The translations under genes and the position numbers were made by a program. Of a stretch of DNA of 64,000 nt, positions 1-8,154 are shown piece by piece; positions within the stretch are counted from its first letter, which is position 1; each line of letters begins with the position of its first letter. Below the pieces are notes generated by a model. That model saw only the letters and a program-made list of their open reading frames with translations, was not told the origin of the DNA and ran no database searches. The DNA is from Actinomycetota bacterium (lineage in GTDB: Bacteria > Actinomycetota > Actinomycetes > Actinomycetales > Dermatophilaceae). The stretch lies in assembly GCA_020161815.1 (NCBI GenBank), contig JAIUOP010000015.1:1-64000 (forward strand), read 5' to 3'.

Positions 1-285
1 GCCCGACAAACCGTGATGGTTGCCCGACAAACCGTGATGGTTGCCCGACAAACCGTGATGGTTGCCCGACAAACCGTGATGGTTGCCCGACAAACCGTGG
101 TGGTCGCCGACAAACTGTGGTGGCCGCCCAACACCGTGGTGGTCGCCGGACGATCCCTGGTGGGTCGCCCGTCAATCCGTGGTGGTCGCCGGACAATCCG
201 TGGTGGGTCGCCCGTCAATCCGTGGTGGTCGCCGGACAATCCGTGGTGGTCGCCGGACAATCCGTGGTGGCCGCCCGACCAAGGT
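1..285. repeat. 21-bp tandem repeat (minisatellite), open at the left edge
   Basis: Four perfect copies of a 21-bp unit, GCCCGACAAACCGTGATGGTT, run from 1 to 84. About nine diverged 19-22 bp copies follow, with cores such as CAATCCGTGGTGG, and end near 275-285. Copies become more uniform towards the left edge, as expected of an array growing at that side. The 21-bp period leaves all frames open, so long apparent ORFs cross it, but they have no family features. There are no unique spacers, so it is not a CRISPR array. Function unknown. Confidence 0.93.
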
Positions 286-323
286 TCACGGTACGAGGCA
301 AGCGCGCAGCGCTCTGCTCGCCC

Positions 324-1019
324 TCATCCGGCCGCCTCGTCTCCTTCCGCCAGCGCGGCTCGGTCACGCTCATCGAGGACATCGAAGTCATCCCAGTCGG
401 CGACGTCGTCGAGCGACGGGCCTCGAGGCCGAGGCAACGCGCGTGCCGCTTCCGCCGCGAGCCGCCGACGCCTGGCCCTTTCCACGCGGATCTTCCAGGA
501 CCGCCATCGCCGGACGTCAGGCTCTGTCGCCAGCGAGTACCACTCGTCCGTCGAGGAGACCACGACGTACCGGTGCCCCGCGAAGCGGCGACCGCCGCCC
601 TCCACGCGGGGCCGCACGTCTCCGTCCGCCCATGAGGGTGGGCACTTCGTCGTGCGATCGAGCAGCACCAGGTGTCCGTGGGCGGCAGCGGCCACCAGAC
701 CCAGCTTGCGGGCACCGGGGTCACGCCTCAGTCGCGCTGCCGTCGACCTGCTGAGGCGCGGTGGGAGTGCACGCGTCGACAGCCAGTCGCGCCCATGCTC
801 ATCCGGCGACAGCACGCAGGAGCCGAGGCACAGCACCCAAGGCGTGATCTCGAGCACGTCCACGACGACATCGAGTCGGCACTGATCGGCATGCGCTTCG
901 AGCCGGGCCACCTGGGCGGCGGATCGTCCGAGCTGGGTGGCCCATCCCCGCTGGCTCAGCCCGAGAGATCGGCGGTGCGTCCGCAGGGCAAGCCCGACAT
1001 CGTGGGCAAGGTTCGTCAT
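324..1019 (-). CDS. Xre-type helix-turn-helix DNA-binding protein
   Basis: Predicted protein of 231 aa. The first ~60 residues read as a Cro/C1-type HTH: an ALRTHRRSLGLSQ helix, a turn, then a recognition-helix segment around AAQVARLEAH. The middle region is basic and resembles nothing I recognise. The C terminus is acidic (DDVADWDDFDVLDERD). I chose the ATG at 1019 because the HTH begins immediately after it; upstream in-frame codons encode low-quality sequence overlapping the divergent gene's promoter. A CAGCCT hexamer lies 6 nt upstream, so the transcript may be leaderless. The 3' end points into the minisatellite. Likely a transcriptional regulator; target unknown. Confidence 0.75.
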   Translation of the reverse strand: MTNLAHDVGLALRTHRRSLGLSQRGWATQLGRSAAQVARLEAHADQCRLDVVVDVLEITPWVLCLGSCVLSPDEHGRDWLSTRALPPRLSRSTAARLRRDPGARKLGLVAAAAHGHLVLLDRTTKCPPSWADGDVRPRVEGGGRRFAGHRYVVVSSTDEWYSLATEPDVRRWRSWKIRVERARRRRLAAEAARALPRPRGPSLDDVADWDDFDVLDERDRAALAEGDEAAG

Positions 1020-1112
1020 CACCTGAGGCTGCCGACTCAGGTCCCTGACGGCGGTGCCAGAGCACCCTCCTGTGGAGGACACGGCTCCTGACGCCCGACC
1101 TGTGGACAGGTC

Positions 1113-1118
1113 TAGCAT
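1113..1118 (+). promoter_or_regulatory. -10 element (leaderless) for the gene at 1125
   Basis: TAGCAT lies exactly 6 nt before the ATG, so transcription would begin at or next to the start codon. No ribosome-binding site is present. Confidence 0.6.
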
Positions 1119-1124
1119 CGTGAG

Positions 1125-1523
1125 ATGGCGCTCTTCTGCCCGGTCTGGCTGCACCTGATGGCGCCGAGAGCGGCTGACGAGGTCGGCCCGGACCTCGAGG
1201 CGCTGCGCCACGAGCACATCGCTGTCGTGTATGCCGCGAGCTCACCCGCCGCAGCAGGCCTGGCCGACGCTGTGGCTGAGGAACTCGCCGTCCCCGTGCG
1301 GATCGACGCCGACCTCGACGCCCTGGACGTGGCCGGCTTCGGCCACGGTGGGCATCCCTCGAGCCACTGCGCCGAGGCGCTCCAGTCCATCGCCGACCTG
1401 CACCGGGGTGAGCACGTGGTCGTCGTCGGTGGTGTTCCGGCTCCGGAGGGGGCGGCGGTCCTGCGCCGGCTCGAGATCGGCGACGACGGGTGGGACCTGT
1501 TGCCCGAAACCCAGAGCGACTAG
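1125..1523 (+). CDS. Hypothetical protein with weak histidine-phosphatase-like pattern
   Basis: Predicted protein of 132 aa. Its layout recalls the phosphoglycerate-mutase/histidine-phosphatase fold: an N-terminal strand (VWLHLM) where the family has its RHG motif, a mid segment [20 protein letters not shown] resembling the usual YSSPLxRAxxTA stretch, and a late strand [14 protein letters not shown] at the position of the second catalytic His (VSHGG). The RHG arginine-histidine pair and the second catalytic His are missing, so an enzyme of this class would be inactive. The call is by eye and tentative. Its TAG stop and the TAG of convergent nucS share one CTAG at 1520-1523. Confidence 0.55.
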   Translation: MALFCPVWLHLMAPRAADEVGPDLEALRHEHIAVVYAASSPAAAGLADAVAEELAVPVRIDADLDALDVAGFGHGGHPSSHCAEALQSIADLHRGEHVVVVGGVPAPEGAAVLRRLEIGDDGWDLLPETQSD

Positions 1524-2215
1524 AAGAGCCGGTGCTCGGAGTTGTCGATGCCCTTGAGCTCGTCGTAGTCGAGCACCACGCACCGGATGCCCCGGTCCTC
1601 GGCGAGCGTGCGCGCCTGCGGCCTGATCACCTGGGCCGCGAAGATCCCCGTGACCGGCGCGAGATGGGGGTCCCGGTTCATCAGCTCGAGGTAGCGGGTG
1701 AGCTGTTCGACCCCGTCGATCTCGCCGCGGCGCTTGATCTCGACCGCCACCGTGCGCCCGGCCGCGTCCCTGCACAGGATGTCGACCGGGCCGATGGCCG
1801 TCATGTACTCGCGGCGGGTCAGCGTCCAGCCCTCCCCGAGGGTCCCGATGTGCTCGGCCAGCAACGCCTGGAGGTGGGCCTCCACGCCGTCCTTGACCAG
1901 GCCGGGGTCGACGCCGAGGTCGTGGGCCGTGTCGCTGTGGACCTCGTGGAGGCGGATGCGCAGGCGGTCCTCGGACTTGGCGTGCTGGACGACCCAGACG
2001 GCCGTCACGCCCTCGGCGGCCTCGGTCTCGTCGGGTGTGACCTCAGCCATCGCACACGGCGGGGACATCCAGTTGAGCGGCTTGTAGGACCCACCGTCGG
2101 AGTGGATGAGCACCGACCCATCCGCCTTGACCATGAGCAGTCGGGTGGCCAGCGGCAGGTGCGCGGTCAGCCGACCGTCGTAGTCGACACTGCAGGACGC
2201 AATCACCACTCGCAC
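1520..2215 (-). CDS. nucS: Endonuclease NucS (non-canonical mismatch repair)
   Basis: NucS (EndoMS) cuts both strands at certain mismatches and is the mismatch-repair nuclease of actinobacteria lacking MutS/MutL. The 231-aa product starts [20 protein letters not shown] and contains [10 protein letters not shown], both typical of the DNA-binding N-terminal domain. The RecB-like nuclease core is visible as Asp145 in GPVDIL and Glu159-Lys161 in VAVEIKRR. The last residues, HRLF, fit the short C-terminal sliding-clamp-binding motif of this family. I chose GTG 2215 over the GTG at 2245 because homologues begin at this point. A TACGCT hexamer lies 8 nt upstream. Confidence 0.95.
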   Translation of the reverse strand: MRVVIASCSVDYDGRLTAHLPLATRLLMVKADGSVLIHSDGGSYKPLNWMSPPCAMAEVTPDETEAAEGVTAVWVVQHAKSEDRLRIRLHEVHSDTAHDLGVDPGLVKDGVEAHLQALLAEHIGTLGEGWTLTRREYMTAIGPVDILCRDAAGRTVAVEIKRRGEIDGVEQLTRYLELMNRDPHLAPVTGIFAAQVIRPQARTLAEDRGIRCVVLDYDELKGIDNSEHRLF

Positions 2216-2318
2216 GAGGAGCCAGCGTAGGCGATGCGCGCCCACCCCGCCCCAGCGTGGGGAGCGTCACGCCACGGACGCCTCGGCACGGCATACGGGC
2301 TCTGGGAGGATCGGGACC

Positions 2319-4097
2319 ATGACTCGTGAGTTCACCAAGGTCGGCGTCATCGGACTGGGCACCATGGGTGCCGGCATCGTGGAGGTGTTCGCGCGCAACG
2401 GGATCGACGTCGTTGCCGTCGAGATCGACGACGCGGCGCTGGAGAAGGGCAAGGGCGTCCTGGCCAAGAGCACGGGGCGCGCCCTCAGCCGCGAGAAGAT
2501 CAGCCAGGAGGAGCACGACGCCCTCCACGACCGGGTCAGCTACACCACCGACCTGCAGGACCTCGCCGATTGCCAGCTCGTCGTCGAGGCCGTCCCGGAG
2601 AAGCTCGAGCTCAAGAAGGAGCTCTTCGGTCGCCTCGACGCGATCGTCGCCCCGGACGCCATCCTCGCCACGAACACCTCCTCGCTGCCGGTGACCGAGA
2701 TCGCCGTGGCGACGAGCAACCCCAAGCGGGTCGTCGGGATGCACTTCTTCAACCCGGCCCCGGTGCTGCAGTTCGTCGAGGTGATCAAGACGGTCATCAC
2801 GGCCGACGACGTCTTCGAGGACGTCAAGGCGCTCGCCGACCGGCTCGGCAAGAAGCCGGTCATCGTCGGCGACAAGGCCGGCTTCATCGCCAACGCCCTC
2901 CTCTTCGGCTACCTCAACCACGCCGTCGCGATGTACGAGGGCAAGTACGCCTCGCGCGAGGACATCGACGCCTCGATGCGCTTCGGCTGCGGCTACCCGA
3001 TGGGCCCGCTCGCGCTGCTCGACCTCATCGGCCTGGACACGGCCTACGAGATCCTCGACACGATGTACAAGCAGGGCCGGGACCGCCTCCACGCGCCGAG
3101 CCCGGTCATCAAGCAGATGGTGAGCGCGGGCCTGAAGGGTCGCAAGAGTGGGCGTGGGTTCTACACGTATGCCGCGCCGGGCTCCCCGGAGGTCGTCGCC
3201 GATGCGCAGACCCCGACGGGCGGGGCTCCCGCTGGCGTCGAACTACGCCCCATCGCCAAGGTCGGTGTCGTCGGCTCGGGCACGATGGCCACCGGCATCA
3301 TCGAGGTCTTCGCCAAGGCCGGCTACGACGTGGTGTTCATCGCGCGTGGCCAGGACAAGGTGGACGGCGTGCTCGGCGCGATCGCGAAGTCCCAGGCCAA
3401 GATGATCGACCGCGGCCGCCTCACCCAGGAGGCCGCCGACGAGGTCAACGCGCGGATCTCCGGAGCCACCGAGCGGGAGGCGCTCGCCGACGTCGACATC
3501 GTCGTCGAGGCGATCGCGGAGGACCTGGCGATCAAGCAGGAGCTCTTCCGCGACCTCGACCGGATCTGCAAGCCCGGGGCGATCCTTGCCACCACCACCT
3601 CGAGCCTGCCCATCATCGACTGCGCCAAGGTCACCTCGCGCCCCGCCGACGTCATCGGGATGCACTTCTTCAACCCGGCCCAGGTCATGAAGCTGGTCGA
3701 GGTCGTCCACACCGTCGCGACCGGTGCCGACGTGCTCGCCACCGTGCAGGACCTCTGCGCCAAGGTGGGCAAGGTCGCCGTCACCTGTGGCGACCGCAGC
3801 GGCTTCATCGTCAATGCGCTGCTCTTCCCCTACCTCAACGACGCCGTGCGGATGCTCGAGGCGAACTACGCCAGCGCCGACGACATCGACGTCGCGATGA
3901 AGACCGGGTGTGGCCTGCCGATGGGCCCCTTCGAGCTGCTCGACGTCGTCGGCCTCGACGTGTCGCTGGCGATCCAGCGGGAGCTCTACCTCGAGTTCCG
4001 CGAGCCCGGCTATGCCCCGGCTCCGCTGCTCGAGCACCTGGTGACCGCCGGCTATCTCGGGCGCAAGACCGGGCGTGGGTTCCGCACCTACGCCTGA
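2319..4097 (+). CDS. 3-hydroxyacyl-CoA dehydrogenase, tandem two-domain form
   Basis: The 592-aa protein is two full 3-hydroxybutyryl-CoA dehydrogenases in one chain. Each half has a Rossmann motif (GVIGLGTMGAGI near residue 9; GVVGSGTMATGI near 315), an ATNTSSLP or ATTTSSLP strand, GMHFFNPA carrying the catalytic His, and a C-terminal helical domain with GxPMGP. Both halves keep the His, so both may be active. The reaction is NAD(P)-dependent interconversion of 3-hydroxyacyl-CoA and acetoacyl-CoA, used in beta-oxidation or the acetoacetyl-CoA to crotonyl-CoA route. GGGAGGA at 2304-2310 is the ribosome-binding site. It is divergent from nucS and ends before a strong hairpin. Fused forms of about 590 aa are known in actinobacteria. 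Confidence 0.92.
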   Translation: MTREFTKVGVIGLGTMGAGIVEVFARNGIDVVAVEIDDAALEKGKGVLAKSTGRALSREKISQEEHDALHDRVSYTTDLQDLADCQLVVEAVPEKLELKKELFGRLDAIVAPDAILATNTSSLPVTEIAVATSNPKRVVGMHFFNPAPVLQFVEVIKTVITADDVFEDVKALADRLGKKPVIVGDKAGFIANALLFGYLNHAVAMYEGKYASREDIDASMRFGCGYPMGPLALLDLIGLDTAYEILDTMYKQGRDRLHAPSPVIKQMVSAGLKGRKSGRGFYTYAAPGSPEVVADAQTPTGGAPAGVELRPIAKVGVVGSGTMATGIIEVFAKAGYDVVFIARGQDKVDGVLGAIAKSQAKMIDRGRLTQEAADEVNARISGATEREALADVDIVVEAIAEDLAIKQELFRDLDRICKPGAILATTTSSLPIIDCAKVTSRPADVIGMHFFNPAQVMKLVEVVHTVATGADVLATVQDLCAKVGKVAVTCGDRSGFIVNALLFPYLNDAVRMLEANYASADDIDVAMKTGCGLPMGPFELLDVVGLDVSLAIQRELYLEFREPGYAPAPLLEHLVTAGYLGRKTGRGFRTYA

Positions 4098-4113
4098 TCC
4101 TCGTCCGCCACGT

Positions 4114-4150
4114 CGCGAGCCCGCCCCTGTAACACTGGGGCGGGCTCGCG
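4114..4150 (+). terminator. 14-bp GC-rich hairpin after the dehydrogenase
   Basis: Perfect inverted repeat CGCGAGCCCGCCCC (4114-4127) with its complement at 4137-4150, around a 9-nt loop. It begins 16 nt after the stop codon. There is no T-run, as is usual in high-G+C actinobacteria. Confidence 0.8.
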
Positions 4151-4199
4151 GCGTCCTACGGGTCAGGAGCGCACCGAACTCGCCAGAGAGGAGAACGTC

Positions 4200-5108
4200 A
4201 TGCCGACGCACGACGATCTCGAACGCGCCCTGACCCGTGCCTTCGACCAGACTCAGGGGTCCGTCGAAGGCGACCTGCTCACGCGTGCCGTGGACCAGGC
4301 CAATCGCCGCCGGCGCCGCCGCGACTGGGCGGTCGGCGCCGGCTCCGGTGCCGTGGTCCTCGCGCTCGTGGGTGGGGTCGTGGTGGGGCCGAGGCTGCTC
4401 GACGCCGAGCGGGTTGCAGGGGGCCCGCTCGTCGTCGCTGCCTCGGCCTCACCCTCGCCGCCCGCAGAGTCATCGAGCGAGCCGACGCTGTCATCGAGTG
4501 CCCCGGCCACGCCGCAACCCTCCGAGTCGCCGCCGTCGGACACCACCAACCGGCCTCTGGCCGTGCCCGACGCCGTCCTGCCCGTGACCAGCGAGTTGGG
4601 GGAGGGGATCACCAACGACGGCGGCCGATTCCTCGACGGCGTCGGTTCTGCTCCCCTCATGGGCGCGCAGTACTGCGACGCCATCGACGTGGCGAACATG
4701 CCCGGTGGCGCCGACGTGATCAAGCCGTTGTTCGGCGGTCTCATCGGCGGCTATGCGGTCGGGGGCGCAGCCAACGGCGACACCACCGATGTGACGGTCA
4801 ACGTGTTCGAGACCGGCTCTGGGGCCGCGGCCTTCGACCAGATCCTGAGTGATCGGGGCTTTTGTCGATGGTTTGGCGTCACCCCGACAGTGCTCAACCG
4901 CGCCCTCCCCGAGGGGATTGTCGTCATGACCCTCTCCTCACCGGACGAACGCCGACCCTTCGTCGGAGCCATCGCTCGCGCCGGAGATGTCCTCGTGGGC
5001 GTGACGACCCGACGAGCCGATGAGGAGCAGGCGGTCGCCGAAGCCGAGCGCCTGCTGAGCCTCACGCTGGAGCGCGCGCGAGCGCACATGCCCCAGGCCA
5101 AGGACTGA
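4200..5108 (+). CDS. Single-pass membrane protein, putative partner of the ECF sigma factor
   Basis: Predicted protein of 302 aa. A short cytoplasmic N terminus ends in an arginine cluster (RRRRRR near 37-42), followed by one transmembrane helix (about 44-66). A Ser/Pro-rich linker (about 80-120) leads to a ~180-residue extracytoplasmic domain with two cysteines (YCD and FCRW). No zinc-binding HxxxCxxC anti-sigma motif is present. The gap to the sigma-factor gene is only 6 nt, so the two are almost certainly co-transcribed. By position and topology it could sense an envelope signal or restrain the sigma factor, but that is inference. AGAGGAGAA precedes the ATG. No family is recognised for the outer domain. 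Confidence 0.8.
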   Translation: MPTHDDLERALTRAFDQTQGSVEGDLLTRAVDQANRRRRRRDWAVGAGSGAVVLALVGGVVVGPRLLDAERVAGGPLVVAASASPSPPAESSSEPTLSSSAPATPQPSESPPSDTTNRPLAVPDAVLPVTSELGEGITNDGGRFLDGVGSAPLMGAQYCDAIDVANMPGGADVIKPLFGGLIGGYAVGGAANGDTTDVTVNVFETGSGAAAFDQILSDRGFCRWFGVTPTVLNRALPEGIVVMTLSSPDERRPFVGAIARAGDVLVGVTTRRADEEQAVAEAERLLSLTLERARAHMPQAKD

Positions 5109-5114
5109 TCCCGG

Positions 5115-5642
5115 TTGGCGCTCTTCCGGGGGAGGGTGGGCGAGGAGGCCGCTGCGTATGCCGCGGCCTCCCTCCCGCGCCTGATCCGGATCGCGCGCAA
5201 CCTGACCCGTGATGACGAGGATGCCGAGGACCTGGTCCAGGACACCTTGGTCAAGGTGATGACCCACTGGGAGAGGGTCAGCGCGAGCGAGGGCCCGGAC
5301 GCCTACGTCCGCAAGGTCATGGTCAACACCTTCGTCTCGGGCAAGCGCCTCAAGAGCTCCACCGAGGTCGTCTCGCACGAGCTCGTCACCGCCGAGCGGT
5401 ATGCCGTGGGCGCGGACTTCGTGCAGGGCCAGGCCGATCACGACGAGCTCTGGGCGGCCCTGGCGACGCTCACCCGCACCCAGCGGGCCGTTCTCGTCCT
5501 GCGCTACTACGAGGACCTGCCCGATGCCCAGATCGCCGAGATCCTGGACCTGAGCCCCGTCAACGTCCGCGTGACCGCGCACCGGGCGCTGGCGGCCCTG
5601 CGGGTCGCACCCACGATCCGGGAGACGACGGACGCGAGGTGA
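5115..5642 (+). CDS. ECF RNA polymerase sigma factor, SigE family
   Basis: Predicted protein of 175 aa containing only regions 2 and 4 of sigma-70, the length expected of ECF factors. Region 2 reads LTRDDEDAEDLVQDTLVKVM (about 30-50). Region 4 reads RTQRAVLVLRYYEDLPDAQI then an HTH with LSPVNVRVTAHRALAAL (about 115-160). TTG 5115 keeps the full N terminus; GTG 5136 is an alternative, and neither has a clear Shine-Dalgarno sequence at ideal spacing. Translation probably couples to the upstream membrane-protein gene, 6 nt away. Regulon unknown; the downstream oxidoreductase has its own -10 element. Confidence 0.9.
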   Translation: MALFRGRVGEEAAAYAAASLPRLIRIARNLTRDDEDAEDLVQDTLVKVMTHWERVSASEGPDAYVRKVMVNTFVSGKRLKSSTEVVSHELVTAERYAVGADFVQGQADHDELWAALATLTRTQRAVLVLRYYEDLPDAQIAEILDLSPVNVRVTAHRALAALRVAPTIRETTDAR

Positions 5643-5652
5643 GCGGACGGCA

Positions 5653-5658
5653 TACGGT
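5653..5658 (+). promoter_or_regulatory. -10 element (leaderless) for the flavoprotein gene at 5665
   Basis: TACGGT is 6 nt before GTG 5665. It overlaps a copy of the GGCATAC motif found throughout the window. Confidence 0.55.
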
Positions 5659-5664
5659 GAGGGG

Positions 5665-8139
5665 GTGAGCACGCCCACCCTGCCGAGCCGAGCCCGCGTC
5701 GTCATCATCGGAGGGGGCGTGATCGGCACCTCGATCGCCTACCACCTGGCCCACGAGGGCTGGGGCGGCGACGTGCTGCTCCTCGAGCGTGACCGGCTGA
5801 CCAGTGGCACGACCTGGCACGCGGCCGGGCTGATGACGGCCTTCGGCAACACCTCGAGCACGAGCACCGAGATCCGGATGCACACCCGCGACCTCTTCCC
5901 CAAGCTCGAGGCCGAGACCGGCATGTCGACCGGCTTCCGCAAGGTCGGCCTCGTCGAGGCGCTCGACGAGAGCCGGATGGAGGAGTACCGCCGGGCCGCG
6001 ACCTTCCAGCGGCGCCTCGGGCTGGAGTCGCACGAGGTCTCGCCCGCCGAGATGCTCGAGCTCTTCCCGTTCGCGCAGATGGACGGACTCGTCGGCGGCT
6101 TCTGGGTTCCGGACGACGGGCGGGTGAACCCGGTCGACCTGACCATGGCCTACGCCAAGGGCGCTCGGCAGCGCGGTGTGCGCATCGTCGAGGGGGTCTC
6201 GGTCGAGCGCGTCCTCACCACGCAGGGGCCGGTGCTCGAGCGGGTCACCGGGGTGCGCACGAGCGCCGGCGACATCGAGTGCGAGTACGTCGTGAACTGC
6301 GCCGGCATGTGGGCCCGTCAGCTGGGTGAGCGCAACGGCGTGGCGATCCCCAACCAGGCGGCCGAGCACTACTACCTCATCACCGACACCATCGAGGGCC
6401 TGACGCCGGAGCACCCGGTTTTCGAGGACCCGTCCTCCTACGGCTACTACCGCGAGGAGGGCGGCGGGATGATGGTCGGCATCTTCGAGCCGGAGGCCGC
6501 CGCCTGGCAGCTGGACGGGATCCCCGAGGACGCCTCCTTCGTCTCGATGTCCTTCGACATGGAGCGGATGGCCGACTACGTCGAGACCACCCTGGCCCGC
6601 GTGCCGGTGGCCACCGAGGTCGGCATCCGCACCCTCTTCTGCGGCCCGGAGTCCTTCACGCCCGACCACCTGCCCGCCGTCGGAGAGGCGCCCGGCATCC
6701 GGGGCTACTTCGTCTGCGCCGGCCTGAACTCCGTGGGCATCCTCACCTCCGGCGGTTGGGGGCGGGTCATGGCGCACTGGATCGCGACCGGCGACCCGGG
6801 CGTGGACGTGACCGGCTGGACCGTCGACCGCTTCCGGGACTGGCAGCTCGACCCCGCGCACCGCAAGGCCCGCACGGCCGAGACCCTGGGCAAGACGTAT
6901 GCCGCCCACCCGCCGGGGGAGCAGCTGTTCACCTCCCGCGGCATCTTCGCCTCGCCGGTCCTGGACCGGCTCGTGGCGCAGGGCGGCTTCTTCCGCGACA
7001 TCTCCGGGTGGGAGGGGGCCGACTGGTTTGGCGGGCCGGGGGAGACGCCGACGGCCGAGCCCGGCTGGGGGCCGCAGCCCTGGTTCACCCACTGGGAGGC
7101 CGAGCACCGCGCCGTGCGAGAGGCCGTCGGCCTCTTCGACCTCTCCTTCATGACCAAGCTCGCGGTGACCGGCCCTGGCGCGGGACCGCTGCTGGACGTC
7201 GTCTCGACCGCGCACGTCGACGGGGAGCCCGGGCGGATCACCTACACGCAGTGGCTCTCCGACACCGGGGCCGTCGAAGCCGACCTCACCGTGACGAAGG
7301 TCGGCGACGAGGACTTCGTCGTCATCTCCTCGGACAACACCCGCGGGGAGGTCATCGCCTGGCTCCAGCGGGCGCGCGAGGACTTCGCTCACCTCGGTGG
7401 GACCGAGCTGCGCGAGGTGACCGAGGACTTCGCCCTGCTCAGCCTGCAGGGTCCGTGCTCGCGGGAGGTCCTGTCGGCCCTGACCGAGGACGACGTCAGT
7501 GCCGAGGCCATCGCCTTCCGCGACGTGCGTGACCTCACCGTCGCCGGAGTGCCGGTGCGGGTCAGCCGGATCACCTACGTCGGGGAGCTGGGCTACGAGC
7601 TCTGGGTGGCGCGCGAGGACGCGGGCACCCTCTACGACGCGCTGCTCACGGCAGGCCAGCCCCACGGCATACGGCCTGCGGGGTTGAAGGCACTGGCGAG
7701 CCTGCGCCAGGAGAAGGGCTACCGCGACTACGCCCACGACATCGACAACACCGACACCCTCGTCGGGGTGGGGCTGGCGTTCACCGCCGACCTGGGCAAG
7801 CCCGGTGGGTTCCGGGGGATCGAGGCGGTGCGGGCGGACAAGGCGGCCGGGCCGCCGACGGCTCGGCTGGTCTCGCTGCACACGCCGGTGCGTGACCCGC
7901 TGCTCTTCCACGGCGAGGTGGTGCTGCGCGACGGCGTGCCCGTCGGTGACGTGCGGGCCGGCTCGGTCGGCTGGACCGTCGGGGGAGGGGTCGGCCTCGC
8001 GTTCGTCCATCGCGACGAGGGCGTGAGCGCGGCGTGGCTGGCCGAGGGCGGCTTCGAGCTCGAGGTCAACGGCCAGCGGATCCCCGTCGAGCTGAGCCTG
8101 CGCGCCCCCTACGACCCCGACCAGACGCGCGTGCGCTGA
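5665..8139 (+). CDS. Dimethylglycine/sarcosine dehydrogenase-like FAD oxidoreductase with GcvT domain
   Basis: The 824-aa protein has the full three-part layout of the DMGDH/sarcosine dehydrogenase family. First is a DAO-type FAD domain (VVIIGGGVIGTSIAYHLA, about 12-29; TTWHAAGL with His52 at the covalent flavin attachment position). A linker domain follows. Last is a C-terminal aminomethyltransferase (GcvT) fold with a GcvT C-terminal barrel (about 440-820; SDNTRGEV, YVGELGYELWV, LRQEKGYRDY). Members oxidatively demethylate N-methylated glycines and pass formaldehyde to tetrahydrofolate. Substrate cannot be told from sequence; betaine or choline breakdown is the usual context, but no such genes are nearby. 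Start GTG 5665. Confidence 0.88.
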   Translation: MSTPTLPSRARVVIIGGGVIGTSIAYHLAHEGWGGDVLLLERDRLTSGTTWHAAGLMTAFGNTSSTSTEIRMHTRDLFPKLEAETGMSTGFRKVGLVEALDESRMEEYRRAATFQRRLGLESHEVSPAEMLELFPFAQMDGLVGGFWVPDDGRVNPVDLTMAYAKGARQRGVRIVEGVSVERVLTTQGPVLERVTGVRTSAGDIECEYVVNCAGMWARQLGERNGVAIPNQAAEHYYLITDTIEGLTPEHPVFEDPSSYGYYREEGGGMMVGIFEPEAAAWQLDGIPEDASFVSMSFDMERMADYVETTLARVPVATEVGIRTLFCGPESFTPDHLPAVGEAPGIRGYFVCAGLNSVGILTSGGWGRVMAHWIATGDPGVDVTGWTVDRFRDWQLDPAHRKARTAETLGKTYAAHPPGEQLFTSRGIFASPVLDRLVAQGGFFRDISGWEGADWFGGPGETPTAEPGWGPQPWFTHWEAEHRAVREAVGLFDLSFMTKLAVTGPGAGPLLDVVSTAHVDGEPGRITYTQWLSDTGAVEADLTVTKVGDEDFVVISSDNTRGEVIAWLQRAREDFAHLGGTELREVTEDFALLSLQGPCSREVLSALTEDDVSAEAIAFRDVRDLTVAGVPVRVSRITYVGELGYELWVAREDAGTLYDALLTAGQPHGIRPAGLKALASLRQEKGYRDYAHDIDNTDTLVGVGLAFTADLGKPGGFRGIEAVRADKAAGPPTARLVSLHTPVRDPLLFHGEVVLRDGVPVGDVRAGSVGWTVGGGVGLAFVHRDEGVSAAWLAEGGFELEVNGQRIPVELSLRAPYDPDQTRVR

Positions 8140-8154
8140 TCGTGCGCTGAGCCC

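Noticed and set aside
1-285. CRISPR-like array
   Set aside because: The 21-bp units are directly adjacent with no spacers, and no cas genes are present.
13-885. Long plus-strand ORFs through the minisatellite
   Set aside because: They exist because the repeat period is a multiple of three; the rest is low-complexity sequence antisense to the HTH gene.
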